From positions 13,174,744 to 13,238,743 of the forward strand of contig OX419759.1 of the NCBI GenBank assembly GCA_948567375.1: 64,000 nucleotides of DNA. The letters run 5' to 3'. The stretch comes from Lunularia cruciata. Taxonomy: Eukaryota; Streptophyta; Marchantiopsida; Lunulariales; Lunulariaceae. Of the stretch, positions 1 through 10,263 are shown one piece after another; position 1 is the first letter of the stretch; every line of letters starts with the position of its first letter. Below the pieces are notes generated by a model, which was not told the DNA's origin, made no database searches, and was given only the letters and a program-made list of their open reading frames with translations. Position numbers and translations under genes: made by a program.

Positions 1-47
1 AGCCACACCTGATCCCAACATTGAACTCCATGTGCCTATAGTGTGCA

Positions 48-1118
48 TCAACAAGTATGCTTCTGTTGATTTTGTGCAATTTGTAATCTGTGTTGAGTGC
101 TCTCCACCCCTTGTTGGATTCTAGAAACAAATGTGTTGACTGCATCGACCTTTGTAGCCATTGGACGGATCTTCATCAAGCTGGAAGGTGTGAAGGGATG
201 CTCACCATACATGAGGAAGAATAGAGTGACCTGGGTGGATGCATTCACCAAATTGTTGTAAGCAAATTCCACCAACGGGAGTAGGGTGTCCCACCTCTCT
301 TTCTCTTCTAAGGTGAAACCGCATAACATGTCTTCAATAGTGCGATTAGCCCGCTCGGTTTGTCCATCTGTTTGTGGGTGGTAAGCTGTGGACATGGCCA
401 ACTTGGTTTTGAAGAAACCAAAGAGGGTGCGCCAAAACAAATTGGTGAATTGAGTACCCCTATTGGTGATGACTACTTGAGACAAGCCATGGCGAGAGAA
501 GACTACATCTAAGTATAATTGAGCAAGTTGTGGAGCAGTCACCTCCTTGGTGGTAGGGCGTACATGAATCATTTTGTTGAGCCGGTCCACAAAGACCACG
601 ATGGAGTCAAATCCTGATGTGGTCTTGGGTAATTCACAAACAAGATCCATACACACCTGTTCGCAATGTTGTGTAGGAGTGGGGAGAGGTTGCAGGAGCC
701 CTGCAGGAGCTTGATTAGAAGCTTTGTTCTGTTGACAAAGTAAGCAACTGCGCACGTAGTCCATCACATCGTTGCTCATCTTGGACCAATAGTAATGGCG
801 TTGGACTGCATCCAAGGTCTTGTCTACTCCAACATGACATGCAATGGCCGAATCATGACATTCCGTTAGAATGGTGGTGTGCAATTCTAGGACATTTAGA
901 ATCCATAATCTGCCATCACAAAAGGCAAGTCCTTGGGTGCTGGTGACGCCTTTGGATGATTGCACTTCTACAATTTGTGGATCAGTTTTTGTAGCCGCCA
1001 AAATTTCTAGCCAAAATTTAGGGTTAATCTGAACCTCTGCCACCAAGTTGTTTGCCATTGGCATGCGGGTGAATGCATCTGCAAGTTGCTTTTTACCTTC
1101 AACGTAGGTGATTGTCAT
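48..1118 (-). pseudogene. GA-1 integrase, with end of RNase H
   Basis: The 356-residue frame starts with the last part of RNase H (ITYVEGKKQLADAFTR) and continues into a gypsy integrase, which inserts element cDNA in the nucleus. An HHCC zinc-binding region is at residues 88-128, ending in CLLC. The catalytic DD35E positions are D158, residue 219 and E255. Residue 219 is Asn where GA-2 has Asp, so one metal-binding residue is lost. The rest of the core (TAYHPQTDGQTERANR) is well preserved. Part of the GPY/F region and the chromodomain would follow to the left of the window. The frame is long for a decayed element but cannot be active as it stands. Confidence 0.85.
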
Positions 1119-2577
1119 GTTGAAGCGTTGTTGCCACTCTACCCATCAAATCTGGCAATGAGATAGATCCTTTTGCATCTTGAGGTAGACTAGAGGTTTG
1201 TGGTCTATCTCTACCACAAATGCCTTCTCGCCCAGATAGTGCTTCCAATGCTTGGTTTCCAGGACAATGGCCAACTCTTCTCATTCTAGGACGTGGTAGT
1301 TGTGCTCTACCGGTTACAAATTTTGAGAGAAATATGCAATGGGATGCCATCCGTCATGCCATTCTTGTTGTAGGACTGCTCCGATTGCTACGCCTACTGC
1401 ATCTGTAGCCAACTTGATTAGACGTTTTGGGTCATACCACTTCAAAATTGGTGCATGTAGCAAGGCGGCTTTCAATTCTTGAATGGCCAACTCTTGTGCA
1501 GTTCCCCATGTCCACTTCTTCCCCTTGACAAGCAGTTTTGTTAAAGATTGTGTAACCTTGGAGAAGTCCTTGATAAATCGACGATAGAATCCCATCAAAC
1601 CCAAGAAGCTCTTCGGGAGCACTCCATTTTTGAATGACCTCTATTTTACCTATCAATACTTGAATACCCTTTGCACTTACTCTATACCCCAAGTAGTCTA
1701 CTTCAGACTTGCCAAACTCACACTTTGAGATTTTGGCATATAATCAATTCTGTCTTAGAATCTAGAGGACTTCTCATAGATGCTGTTTGTGTTCCGTCAT
1801 CATGCTACTATATACTAAGATGTCATCTAGGAAGACGATGACAAACTTATCCAAATATGGACAAAATATGTCATTCATTAGACTCATGAAAGTGGCAGGT
1901 ACATTGGTGAGACCAAAAGGCATCACGAGATACTCGAAGTGGCCATACCTGGTTTGAAAGGCAATCTTGTACACATCCTCCTCTACGATTTGGATTTGAT
2001 TGTAACTGCTTCACAAATCTAGTTTGGTGAAGTGTCTTGCTCCATTGAGTTGATCGAATAGATCATCCATGCGAGGTAAGGGGTATTTGTTCTTCACTGT
2101 TTGCTGATTGAGACCTTGATAGTCAATGCAGATGCGCATTGTACCGTCTTTCTTCTTCACAAACAAGACCGGAGCCCCATATGGTGATACGCTAGGTTGG
2201 AGGAACTCTTTCTGTAGCATATCCTCAATTTGATTCTTGCACTCCTCTAACTCATGAGGTGATAGATGATATGGGGCCTTACAGGGTGGTGTCTTCCACA
2301 TGAGTGTCTCAATTTTATGATCTAATCTTGAGGGTAGATCATCAAGAAAGACATCTTGAAACTCATTTACGACATCCTTCAATTTCTCAAGAATTTGTCC
2401 CTTGAGTTGTGCACTCTGGACTTCTATTAGATCCATGAAACACCTATCAGTCTTACAAATAGTTGTTGTCCCTATGACATAGAGAGGCAATTCTTGCCTA
2501 TGTGATTTTTCTTTAACTCCAATGATCGACCATTGGTGGGTTCTCACTACTTTCTTCCTCCAATCTACCATAGGGTT
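1119..2577 (-). pseudogene. GA-1 reverse transcriptase and RNase H
   Basis: On the minus strand, separate frames encode reverse transcriptase N-terminal motifs ([19 protein letters not shown], about 2130-2200), the palm ([12 protein letters not shown] and the catalytic FLDDILVYS, about 1800-1930), the thumb and connection (GLMGFYRRFIKDFSKV, about 1560-1600), and RNase H (about 1320-1430). The catalytic DD pair of the YxDD-like box is intact. Stops and frameshifts near 1320, 1622-1700, 1774 and 1990 split the gene. Its upstream end is cut by the GB-1 LTR at 2578, so the open frame reading on to 2664 is fused to LTR sequence and is not native. Confidence 0.85.
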
Positions 2578-2668
2578 TGTAACAATATGGAGTTTAGCGA
2601 CAAAGTTATTCGGGCTTACGAAGTAGAGAATACGACAAAATAGCCTAGAATATTCTAGAAGCATCTAA

Positions 2669-2865
2669 GAAGCTTCTTGGGAAGCTTCCCAACTAGTTAA
2701 CTTGTGCCTTAAGCAAGTAGCTTCTAGAAGGAAGCTTCTAGAAGTTTCTAACTAGCTTAGCTTGCACGCCAAGTAGGCGGCTTCTAGAAGGAAGCTTCTT
2801 GAGAAGCTTTCTGGTTAACTTGGTTTGCACGCCAAGAAAGCGGCTCAAGGAAGCTTCTTGAGAAG
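2669..2865 (+). promoter_or_regulatory. Heat-shock-element-like array in GB LTR U3
   Basis: The stretch contains many GAAnnTTC and TTCnnGAA units. The best is GAAGCTTCTAGAAGTTTC at 2731-2748, which is four perfect alternating nGAAn pentamers, preceded by TTCTAGAA at 2722-2729. Similar pairs occur around 2671, 2683, 2782-2798 and 2850-2865. Alternating nGAAn units are the known binding site of heat-shock transcription factors. The 18-bp core is kept unchanged in the 3' LTR at 7934-7951. Heat-induced transcription is inferred, not shown. Confidence 0.55.
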
Positions 2866-2888
2866 CTTCAAGGGTATTGTATGCTACC

Positions 2889-2896
2889 TATAAATA
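2889..2896 (+). promoter_or_regulatory. TATA box of GB-1 5' LTR
   Basis: TATAAATA lies about 140 bp downstream of the main heat-shock-like array and about 110 bp before the LTR end, the expected place for an RNA polymerase II start in an LTR. It is conserved in the 3' LTR and in GB-2 (19219-19226, minus strand). Confidence 0.7.
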
Positions 2897-3000
2897 CCAA
2901 AGCCAAAGCTCATGCTAGGCATTCGGAGTTTTCCCTCATTCAAGTGTCCCAATGTGAGGTTCCATTCTCCTATTTCTCTCCTCGGTTTTGGTCTTTTACA

Positions 3001-3016
3001 TTGGTATCAGAGTAGG
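3001..3016 (+). other. GB-1 primer-binding site
   Basis: The sequence TTGGTATCAGAGTAGG directly follows the 5' LTR. It matches the initiator Met-tRNA 3' end site TGGTATCAGAGC except for its last base, so that tRNA would prime minus-strand DNA synthesis. Confidence 0.85.
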
Positions 3017-3271
3017 AATGGGATGGATGGAATTTATGGACCACCAAATCCACTTCCGCCAAACCATTGGGACTTTCATGTCCAAATATTACCAAAGCAT
3101 CATTTCACACAATTCATCACCTCGCGCTTTGGGCAAAATTTTCTACATATGATCACCGTGTCAGAGGAACCCTTGATACTTCCAATTGTAACTTATGTAG
3201 AACGGTGGACATGTTGTATCTATGTGTTAATCAATTAGATAAATTGAGAGTAGTAGAATAGAGTAGTAGCA

Positions 3272-4171
3272 ATGGTGGCAATACCTGATGTTATCCTTGC
3301 AATGCAACAACAAATCGAGCATCTTACTCAATTGTTGGATGAACAAGACCAGCAACGACGAGAACAGATAGACAAAGCGCCAGTTAAAGATGGAGAAGAT
3401 CACATTCAATTTCTGAAACCCAAGGTGTTTGAAGGCAAGAATCTTCCAAGCACAGTGGAGAATTTTGTGTTTGACTGCGAACCTTACTTTGAAGCCACCA
3501 ATCTTCAAGACAAGCGGAAACAAATTCTCTTGGCTTCTAGCCAATTAGATGGCGTGGCAAAACTTTGGTGGCAATTCCGAGTAGAAAGAGCTAAACGACA
3601 AATTGTTACACCAATTTTGACATGGGCAAAATTCAAGGATGCAATACTTGGTCAATTTCAAACTATAAATGCCACCCAAGCCGCACGAGATAAATTGGCA
3701 GAGTTGAGGCAGATTGGCTTAGTGAGAAGCTACATCACACAATTTCAGAACATCATCATGCAAATTCCATATATCCAAGAAGGTGAATTTCTAGATCGAT
3801 TTGTGCGAGGATTGAAGTCACGAACTAAATTGGAGGTGACCATGCAGGAGCCACAGAACGTAGAAGAAGCCATGCAATTGGCTAAGCATTTTGATTCCTT
3901 GGTTGCAACAACTTGGTCTCGACCTTGACCTATGCGAAGCCTACTTGTACCACGCGTGGAAGAACCAGTACCAATGGAGATTGATGCTATCCAACAAAGA
4001 CCACTTGGCACAACAGATAGAGAAAGATTATGACAAAATGGAGGTTGTTTTTATTGTCGCCAGTTGGGGCATTGCATTGCTAAATGTCCACTCAAGAATG
4101 GACGACCTCAACAAGTTGCCCAAGTGGAGGTTGTGGAGCGGAATGATCAAGGAAATGAGGAATCCCAGTAG
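3272..4171 (+). pseudogene. GB-1 gag (capsid and zinc knuckle)
   Basis: The frame opens at 3272 (MVAIPDVILAMQQQIEHL) with a short coiled-coil, then a retrotransposon Gag core (FEGKNLP, WWQFRVERAKR, LVRSYITQFQNIIMQIPY, FVRGLKS) that would build the capsid. A stop at 3926 and another at 4028 interrupt the same frame. A CCHC knuckle (CFYCRQLGHCIAKC, about 4044-4085) for RNA binding follows. The gag frame ends at the TAG at 4169, a stop that GB-2 has at the same place, so it is probably the native end. Pol then continues in the -1 frame. Confidence 0.85.
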
Positions 4172-4575
4172 GAGATTTTGAGCCGCCTACTGGGAGCTTG
4201 ATTAGTTCCAATGGGATTGAAGGCTTGACCTATGCAAGTCTGCTTCACTTGCAAGGTATGATATCTAATCGGGGTTGTAGAATTTTGGTTGATTCTGGAA
4301 GTTTAGAGAATCGCATGTCTATGCAAGTAGCAAAGGAATTGGGTATTCCTATCAAGCCAGTGATTGGAAGTAGTTTGATGATGGCGGATGGTAGAAAGGG
4401 TTCTGCATTCAAAACCTTGCATCTTGTTACCTTCAAGATTGGGAAGGAGTATTTAGAGTGTATGAGGTTTGTAGTGGCACCTCTACACTATGATATCATT
4501 CTGGGTCTACCTTGGCTTGAATGTCATAAGGTTCAATTTGATTGGAACCGATGCCAAATTCAAGTACAACACTAA
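4159..4575 (+). pseudogene. GB-1 aspartic protease
   Basis: In the -1 frame relative to gag, the sequence reads through FEPPTGSLISSNGIEG into a retropepsin. The active-site triplet is DSG (LVDSGS, about 4288-4305) and a second hallmark is ILGLPWL (about 4498-4518). It would cut the Gag-Pol polyprotein inside the particle. No stop interrupts the domain until 4573-4575. Confidence 0.8.
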
Positions 4576-4633
4576 GGTAGGAATTTCCGATTAGGTTGTC
4601 TGGCACCTCTGAGTAAGACACCTAAGAACAGTC

Positions 4634-4813
4634 AGTCCCAAGATGGGAAGTTTGTTGAGAAGGTAGCCATAGAGCAAATCTGGAAGGGAGATGAGTCCCA
4701 AGATGGGAAGTTTGCCAAGAAGGCAACCATGGAGCAAGCTTGGAAGAGAGATGAGTCCCTAGAAGGGAAGTTTGTTAATGAAGCAGCCATAGAGCAAGCT
4801 TTGGAGGAAGATA
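4634..4813 (+). repeat. Three 60-bp coding repeats between protease and reverse transcriptase
   Basis: Three 60-bp units start at 4634, 4694 and 4754, each encoding a 20-residue charged unit of the form SQDGKF..., EQ.W, DE. The period is an exact multiple of three, so the frame is kept. GB-2 has the same array in the same place (about 17350-17500), so the repeat predates both insertions. The likely role is a flexible spacer; this is inference. Confidence 0.8.
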
Positions 4814-6250
4814 AGTCTGTATTCGTGATGTGGATCAAGCCGATTGCACAAGAACAATTTGAGGAGGGCCAAGTGCCACATCAAGCAATGGTTAATCGGA
4901 TAGTTCAAGAGTTTACAGATGTGTTTCCGGATGATCTGCCAAAGCGATCAAGGTATGCCCTTCAAGATCAAGTTATTTCCAGGGAGTACTCCAATGAGTA
5001 GACCAATCTATCGGCTCTCACCAAAGGAGTTGGAGGAGTTGCGAACAACACTTACAAAGTTGTTGGAGAAGGCTTTTATACGACATAGTACCTCTCCTTG
5101 GGGAGCACTGGTACTATTTGTTCCAAAGAAGGATGGAGAACTTCATTTCTGTATTGATTATCGTGGACTCAATAAGCAAACCGTGAAGAATGCATATCCC
5201 TTGCCTCGGATCGATGACCTGCTTGATCAACTAAGTGGAGCACGCTACTTTTCCAAGCTGGATCTTTGTAGCGGCTATTGGCAAATTCCTATTGAAGGAG
5301 AGGACATGCAAAAGACTGCTTTTTGCACAAGGTATGGATATTTTGAGTGGAGAGTTCTACCTTTTGGACTCACTAATGCTCCAGCAGTCTTCATGGATTA
5401 GATGCATCGGGTGTTAGAGGAACTATTAGATCAATCCGTGGTGATGTTCTTAGATGATATCTTAATCTATAGCAAGACAGAGGCAGAACACATGAATCAT
5501 GTGCGAGAAGTCCTAAGACGACTACAACAATGGAAATTTTACTGCAAGAAGTCAAAGTGTGCTTTCTTGCAGAAGGAGGTTACCTTCTTGGGTCATAAGA
5601 TCTCATCAGAGGGGATCAAGATGGAAGAAGAGAAGATCAAGGCCATTACTGATTGGCCTACCCCAAAGGATGCTATAGAAGTACGAGCATTCAATGGATT
5701 GGCTAGTTTTTACCGACGGTTCATCCACTATTATGCTCACATGGATGCACCATTGATTGACCTCTTGGGAAAGAACTTGAGCTTCCAGTGGACCACCAAG
5801 CATGAAGAAGCATTCCAGAAGTTAAAGCATATGGTGTCTTCAAGACCTATTCTTCAACCATATGATCCTCAACTACCTTGTGTGGTTGATTTTGATGCTT
5901 CTAACTTTGCAATTGGAGTTGTGTTGCAACAAGAATTTCTAGATGGACTACATCTTATTGCCTTTGTGTCTCGCCAACTAAATACAGCTGAAAGAAATTA
6001 CTCTGCTTGAGATCGGGAACAACTTGCAATGGTATATGCCACCAAGGTATGGAGGCATTATCTCTTGGGGAAACAAGAGATCATGCAAACTGATCACAAG
6101 CCATTGTTGCAGACCTTACACTTGGAGCACATGAAGAGTTGGCATCATTGATGGGAAGAGCAAATCTAATTGTTTGACATCAAACTTGAGTACAAACCAG
6201 GTTGGTTCCATGTCATCCTCGATGCTCTATCACGACGACCTGATTTGAAG
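4814..6250 (+). pseudogene. GB-1 reverse transcriptase and RNase H
   Basis: Reverse transcriptase motifs run in order: [20 protein letters not shown] (about 5108-5165), [31 protein letters not shown] and the catalytic MFLDDILIYS (about 5445-5475). The connection region FNGLASFYRRF follows at about 5690, then RNase H (VVDFDASNFAIGVVLQQ, about 5880-5930; TDHKPLLQTL, about 6090). A TAG at 5399 replaces a Gln codon that GB-2 retains as Gln. A TGA at 6007-6009 (after NYSA) is present at the same codon in GB-2. A frameshift lies near 4900. The enzyme would copy element RNA to DNA in the particle. Confidence 0.85.
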
Positions 6251-6399
6251 GATCTTCCTCTCATCACGGTGGTAATTACAATGGTCTCCATTGACCCTAA
6301 GGTCCATAATGAGTTTCAATCAGCTCTATAACAAGATCTCTTCTTCCAAATGGTACACGGTCGTCTGACAACACGCAACAAGGAGTACAACACCTTCTC

Positions 6400-7536
6400 T
6401 TTCAAGGAAGGCATTTTATTCTATGCAGACCAGATCTATGTACCAGCTAAAGGTGATCTTTGACTTGTGCGCCTTCAAGAAGCCCATGATTTACCAATAG
6501 CTGGTCATATGGGATTGGACAAGACCTTGGCACCCTCCAACGCCAATGGTGGTGGCCCAACATGACACAAGATGTTTGAGACTTTGTCCAATCATGTGAG
6601 AGTTGCCAACGGAACAAGGCCAGCAACCAGAAGCCGAGTGGACTCCTTCAACCACTCGCCATTCCATCCGCTTGTTAGGAGCATGTGAGCTTGGATCTCA
6701 TCACATCCTTGCCAAAGACAAAACAAGGACACACCGCAATCGTGGTGTTTGTGGATAAGCTTAGTAAGCAAATCCACTTGGCACTAACCTGTGATACCGT
6801 GGATGCTCCAACCTTAGCGCAAATCTAGTTCAACAATGTCTTCAAGCATCATGGGATGCCACATGTACTCATCTCCAACCGTGATCCTCAATTTATCGGG
6901 AAGTTTTGGCAAGCACTCTTCCAAATACTCGGCACCAAGCTTGCTTTGTCCACGGCCTATCATCCTCAAATTGATGGACAAACCAAACGTGCCAATCGTA
7001 CATTGGAGGATATGTTGCGGGCCTTTGTCAATGTCCACCATACCAACTGGGATGAATGTCTTGCAGCTGCAGAATTTGCCTACAACAATTCCAAACAGGC
7101 AAGCACCAGATTTTCTCCCTTCTTTCTCAATTTTGGCCAAGATCCGCTTGTTCCAGATTCTCTTCTTGCTCCTCCTCCCTCTCAGGTTCCTCATACTTCC
7201 ACATTCTTGACCACTATATCCCAATCTTTCCAACAAGCCAAGTCTCACCTCCTTGTTGCTCAAAATCGCCAAAAACAATATGCGGACCACCATTGTAGTG
7301 ATCTAACCTTTGAAGTTGGCAATAAAGTCATGCTATCCTCTAGTAACCTCCCTCTCCCACTTGATACTCAAGTTTGTAAACTTGCTCCTAATTGGATAGG
7401 ACCCTTTGACATCACCCACATTATCTCTCATGTTGCTTATCGACTTGCCTTGCCTTGTCACATGCATATCCATCCTATCTTTCATGTTTCCAAGTTGAAA
7501 CCCTTTGTTCCTAATCCCTCTTCCTTTTCCTCTTGA
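6400..7536 (+). pseudogene. GB-1 integrase
   Basis: The zinc-binding region is frameshifted (GHMGLDKTL near 6505). The catalytic core reads LDLI (about 6690), then in an intact stretch from 6856 SNRDPQF and DGQTKRANR. The third catalytic position is Lys instead of Glu (ACC AAA for the usual ACC GAA). GB-2 has the same Glu to Lys change. The C-terminal part (KLAPNWIGPFDI, HPIFHVSKLKPF) is a typical GPY/F module. As it stands the integrase should not be catalytic. Confidence 0.85.
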
Positions 7537-7563
7537 GTCCAACCTCCTCCTCTGCCTATCCCT

Positions 7564-7740
7564 ATCAATGATCATGAGGAGTACAAAGTTGATCGTATCC
7601 TTGCACGTTGTCATATTCAACAAGGCCGTTGCCAACATATGGAGTACAAGGTCCTTTGGAAAGGGTATCCCCTTCATGATGCCACATAGGAACCTCTTTC
7701 CCACCTCCAAAATGCATAGATGGCCATCAAGGAATTCAAA
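7564..7740 (+). pseudogene. GB-1 chromodomain
   Basis: Just after the integrase stop (7534-7536) the same frame encodes EYKVDRILA..., EYKVLWKGYPLHDAT, a stop, EPLSHL, which is a chromodomain. These target integration to methylated-histone chromatin in chromoviruses. The aromatic-box Trp codon TGG has become TAG (7687-7689); GB-2 still has TGG there. A second TAG follows near 7718. Confidence 0.85.
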
Positions 7741-7765
7741 GCTTCACTAACAACGAGGACTAACT

Positions 7766-8203
7766 AGCGGTAGGGGAATATGTAACAATATGGAGTTTAG
7801 CGATGAAGTTAGTTGGGCTTACAAAGTAGAGAATAAGACAAAATAGCCTAGAATATTCTAGAAGCATCTAAGAAGCTTCTTGGGGAGCTTCCCAACTAGT
7901 TAACTTGCACCTTAAGCAGGTAGCTTCTAGAAAGAAGCTTCTAGAAGTTTCTAACTAGCTTAGCTTGCATGCCAAGTAGGTGGCTTCTAGAAGGAAGCTT
8001 CTTGAGAAGCTTCCTGGTAAACTTGGCTTGCACACCAAGAAAGCGGCTCAAGGAAGCTTCTTGAGAAGCTTCAAGGGTCTTGTATGCTACCTATAAATAC
8101 CAAAGCCAAAGCTCATGCTAGACATTCGGAGTTTTCCCTCATTCAAGTGTCCCAATGTGAGGTTCCATTCTCCTATTTCTCTCCTCGGTTTTGGTCTTTT
8201 ACA
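7766..8203 (+). repeat. GB-1 polypurine tract and 3' LTR
   Basis: The purine-rich AGCGGTAGGGGAATA (7766-7780) touches the 423-bp 3' LTR (7781-8203) and would prime plus-strand DNA. The LTR keeps the 18-bp heat-shock-like core (7934-7951) and the TATA box. Confidence 0.9.
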
Positions 8204-8601
8204 GGGTTGTAATGCTCCATCCATGGCATACTTAAGATTGCCTCATAACTAGCTAATTGTATCACTCGCCACTCAATTGCTTCTTGATATTTTCCTACAG
8301 AGAGTGTTACCCACTTGGGTAATGATTCAATCCTCTATGTTTATCCATTAGGTAGCTCTACTTCTTCACTCTCGTCTCTCTCTAGATCCATTCCCAATCT
8401 TATTGCAATAGAGCGCGATATGAAATTCTCTTTGGCTCCTAGATGTATTAACAATCTCACTTGATTGCCTTCTAGGACCCCATTCACTACAATCAATTGT
8501 GAGGTTGCCTTTTGGTACCTTTGTGCGCTCGTCTTCTTCCTTCTCTCAGTTTTCTGCTTCCTTATTGAGCTAGTAAGGCCGCGAGGTACATTTATTGGCA
8601 A
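8204..8601 (-). pseudogene. GA-1 aspartic protease
   Basis: Downstream of GB-1, the GA-1 frame resumes on the minus strand. It reads SQLIVVNGVLEGNQVRLLIHLGAKENFIS, where the active-site Asp of the usual DSGA/DPGA motif is His-Leu-Gly-Ala, so the catalytic residue is lost. GA-2 keeps Asp (VQIDPGATKNF) in the same place. The remaining protease between 8204 and 8340 contains stops. Confidence 0.75.
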
Positions 8602-9690
8602 TCTTCTTTTTCCAAAGTGATTTCCACCTCCTCCTCTTCAGTGCATCTCTCCATGTTGTTCAAAGATCACCTGTATGAAGGTCAAGGGCATCTGGGAAGT
8701 TGAGCACGACAGTTGGTAGATATATGCCCAATACGACCACAATTGTAACAACGGCATTGTTCTCCTTGAGTTCCTTCTCCTCGTGGGACTCCATCTCTCT
8801 ATTCTTCTACCCGTCCTTGTTCTCCTTGAAGTGGTTGTGCTCCTTGGTCTCAAAACCAAAGGTTGCCTAGTTTCATTGGTACCGGTCCACCCATGGGTGG
8901 CATTTCTGCCCGATAATGTTGAGGTGGAACTACTCCTTCACCTCCACCTAATGCTCCTACTATTCTTAGCGCACAAGCAATGGCTTCAAATATCGTGCGA
9001 GGATTTTGTACCATGACTTCTTGGCAAATCCGCTCCTTCAACCCTTGTTTGAAATTGTCAAGAGCCTCTACTAGACTCATGTTGGTTATTGCAACTTGTA
9101 GATCCAAAAATGCATCCACATACTCTTGTATGTTGTTCTTCTATTTCAATCTCCATAGTCGGATCCAGGTCATCTACACAAAATCCACCAATTGGAAATT
9201 CTTCAACAATCCTTCTTGCATTGTTGTCCATGTGACCTCCCTTCTCTTGGCCAACATGGATCATTCCTAAGCGTCGTACCATGTGAGGGCTTTATCAATC
9301 AAGTACCCACATGCAAACACGCTTGCAGCATGCTTGGTGATCTCTGTTGAGAACAATCAAAAATATCAATTCATTCTCGAGATCCACTTCTCCATTACTC
9401 CCATCGTATGATGCCCCTTGTAAGGCTTGATGTTGCAGGTCTTCTTCATCCGGAGTAGTAATGTGGCTTCATCATTGATAGGGTTTGTAGGTATGGGTGC
9501 CTCTCCAAGTACTTCAGTTGTAGGTATTGGATAATGAGACTACTCTTCTTCTTGCATTGCTTGATCATTCTTGGGGGTTTGCACTTGACTTTATAATGCC
9601 TTCATGGTCATCTTAATCTCTCGAAATTTGTTCAACATCCCCTGCATTCCTTGCACCAACTCCAGCAACTACGGATCCATGGTTCTTGTA
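8602..9690 (-). pseudogene. GA-1 gag
   Basis: Reading leftward from about 9690, the frame has a coiled-coil-like start, then capsid-like text (FLDLQVAITNMSLVEALDNF, LKERICQEVMVQNP, about 8990-9110) and a perfect CCHC knuckle CYNCGRIGHISTNC (about 8708-8752). Proline- and arginine-rich linker lies between. Several frameshifts and stops break the gene. Gag would package the RNA. Confidence 0.75.
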
Positions 9691-10263
9691 ATACTCGATT
9701 GCTATACCCTAAACTTCAATAGAGAGTTAATATGATCACTCTGGAAGGCACACAAACTATTGGAACTACCATTGGGACCTCAGAAGCTACCACTCATTGG
9801 TAATATTACTCACCAAAATTCCTGACCACAAAATCCCTAAACATCACGTTTGGTCTCATTACATAATGAATTTCTACTTGAGTGTTAAAAGGGAAAGGAT
9901 TTGGGACATTCAAATCCATCACAACAAGATATAAATTATCAAATCCCACTCTCTATCATAAATCACTACAAGAAAAATCACTGGGTTTGGCAAACTCAAT
10001 ACTGTATCCATGAACTTTGCTCTGAAGTGAAAAACCAAATACACTCTCACTTGCTTGTGCTGAATGTACATAATCTTGATGTTGAATGGATTTAAGAATG
10101 GAAAGCAAGGCACTAGATATTGTCCTCTCGGAGCATCCATTTTATCCTCCTAATCTACCAATTACCCTAGAATGTCTCTCCTCAAAATTATGCAGTCTCA
10201 ATAGCCCATGTTCTTCCAAGAGGGGTGATTTGCTCTCTTGGACAACACTTGCTCTGATACCAT
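9691..10263 (-). other. GA-1 untranslated leader and primer-binding site
   Basis: Between gag and the 5' LTR is about 560 bp of leader with no recognised gene. Its upstream end on the minus strand, 10263 down to 10250, reads ATGGTATCAGAGC, the initiator Met-tRNA primer-binding site. Confidence 0.7.

Larger units (their letters stand above)
2578..3000 (+). repeat. GB-1 5' LTR
   Basis: This is a 423-bp long terminal repeat with TG...CA ends, matching 7781-8203. The U3 part is packed with GAAGCTTC and TTCTAGAA motifs (see the heat-shock-element entry) and is followed by a TATA box at 2889-2896. A tRNA primer-binding site begins immediately after the LTR at 3001. Confidence 0.95.
2578..8203 (+). 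mobile_element. GB-1: complete but inactive Ty3/gypsy chromovirus
   Basis: The element has 423-bp LTRs at both ends (2578-3000 and 7781-8203) that begin TGTAACAATATGG and end TTTTACA. It is flanked by the 5-bp duplication GGGTT (2573-2577 and 8204-8208). The empty site can be read in GA-2 near 23811. By eye the LTRs differ at about 19 of 423 positions (roughly 4.5%). Internal order is primer-binding site, gag, protease, a 20-residue repeat array, reverse transcriptase, RNase H, integrase and chromodomain. In-frame stops, a gag/pol frame change and an altered integrase catalytic residue make it inactive. GB-2 (13928-19539) is a second copy in the opposite orientation. Confidence 0.95.

Noticed and set aside
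2578-2664. N-terminal extension of the GA-1 reverse transcriptase frame into 2578-2664
   Set aside because: This part is GB-1 LTR sequence read through by chance across the insertion junction.
3001-3016. tRNA gene
   Set aside because: Only the 3' end complement of initiator Met-tRNA is present; these are primer-binding sites next to LTRs.
4634-4813. CRISPR-like or satellite array
   Set aside because: The units are contiguous coding repeats of exactly 20 codons within pol, with no spacers.
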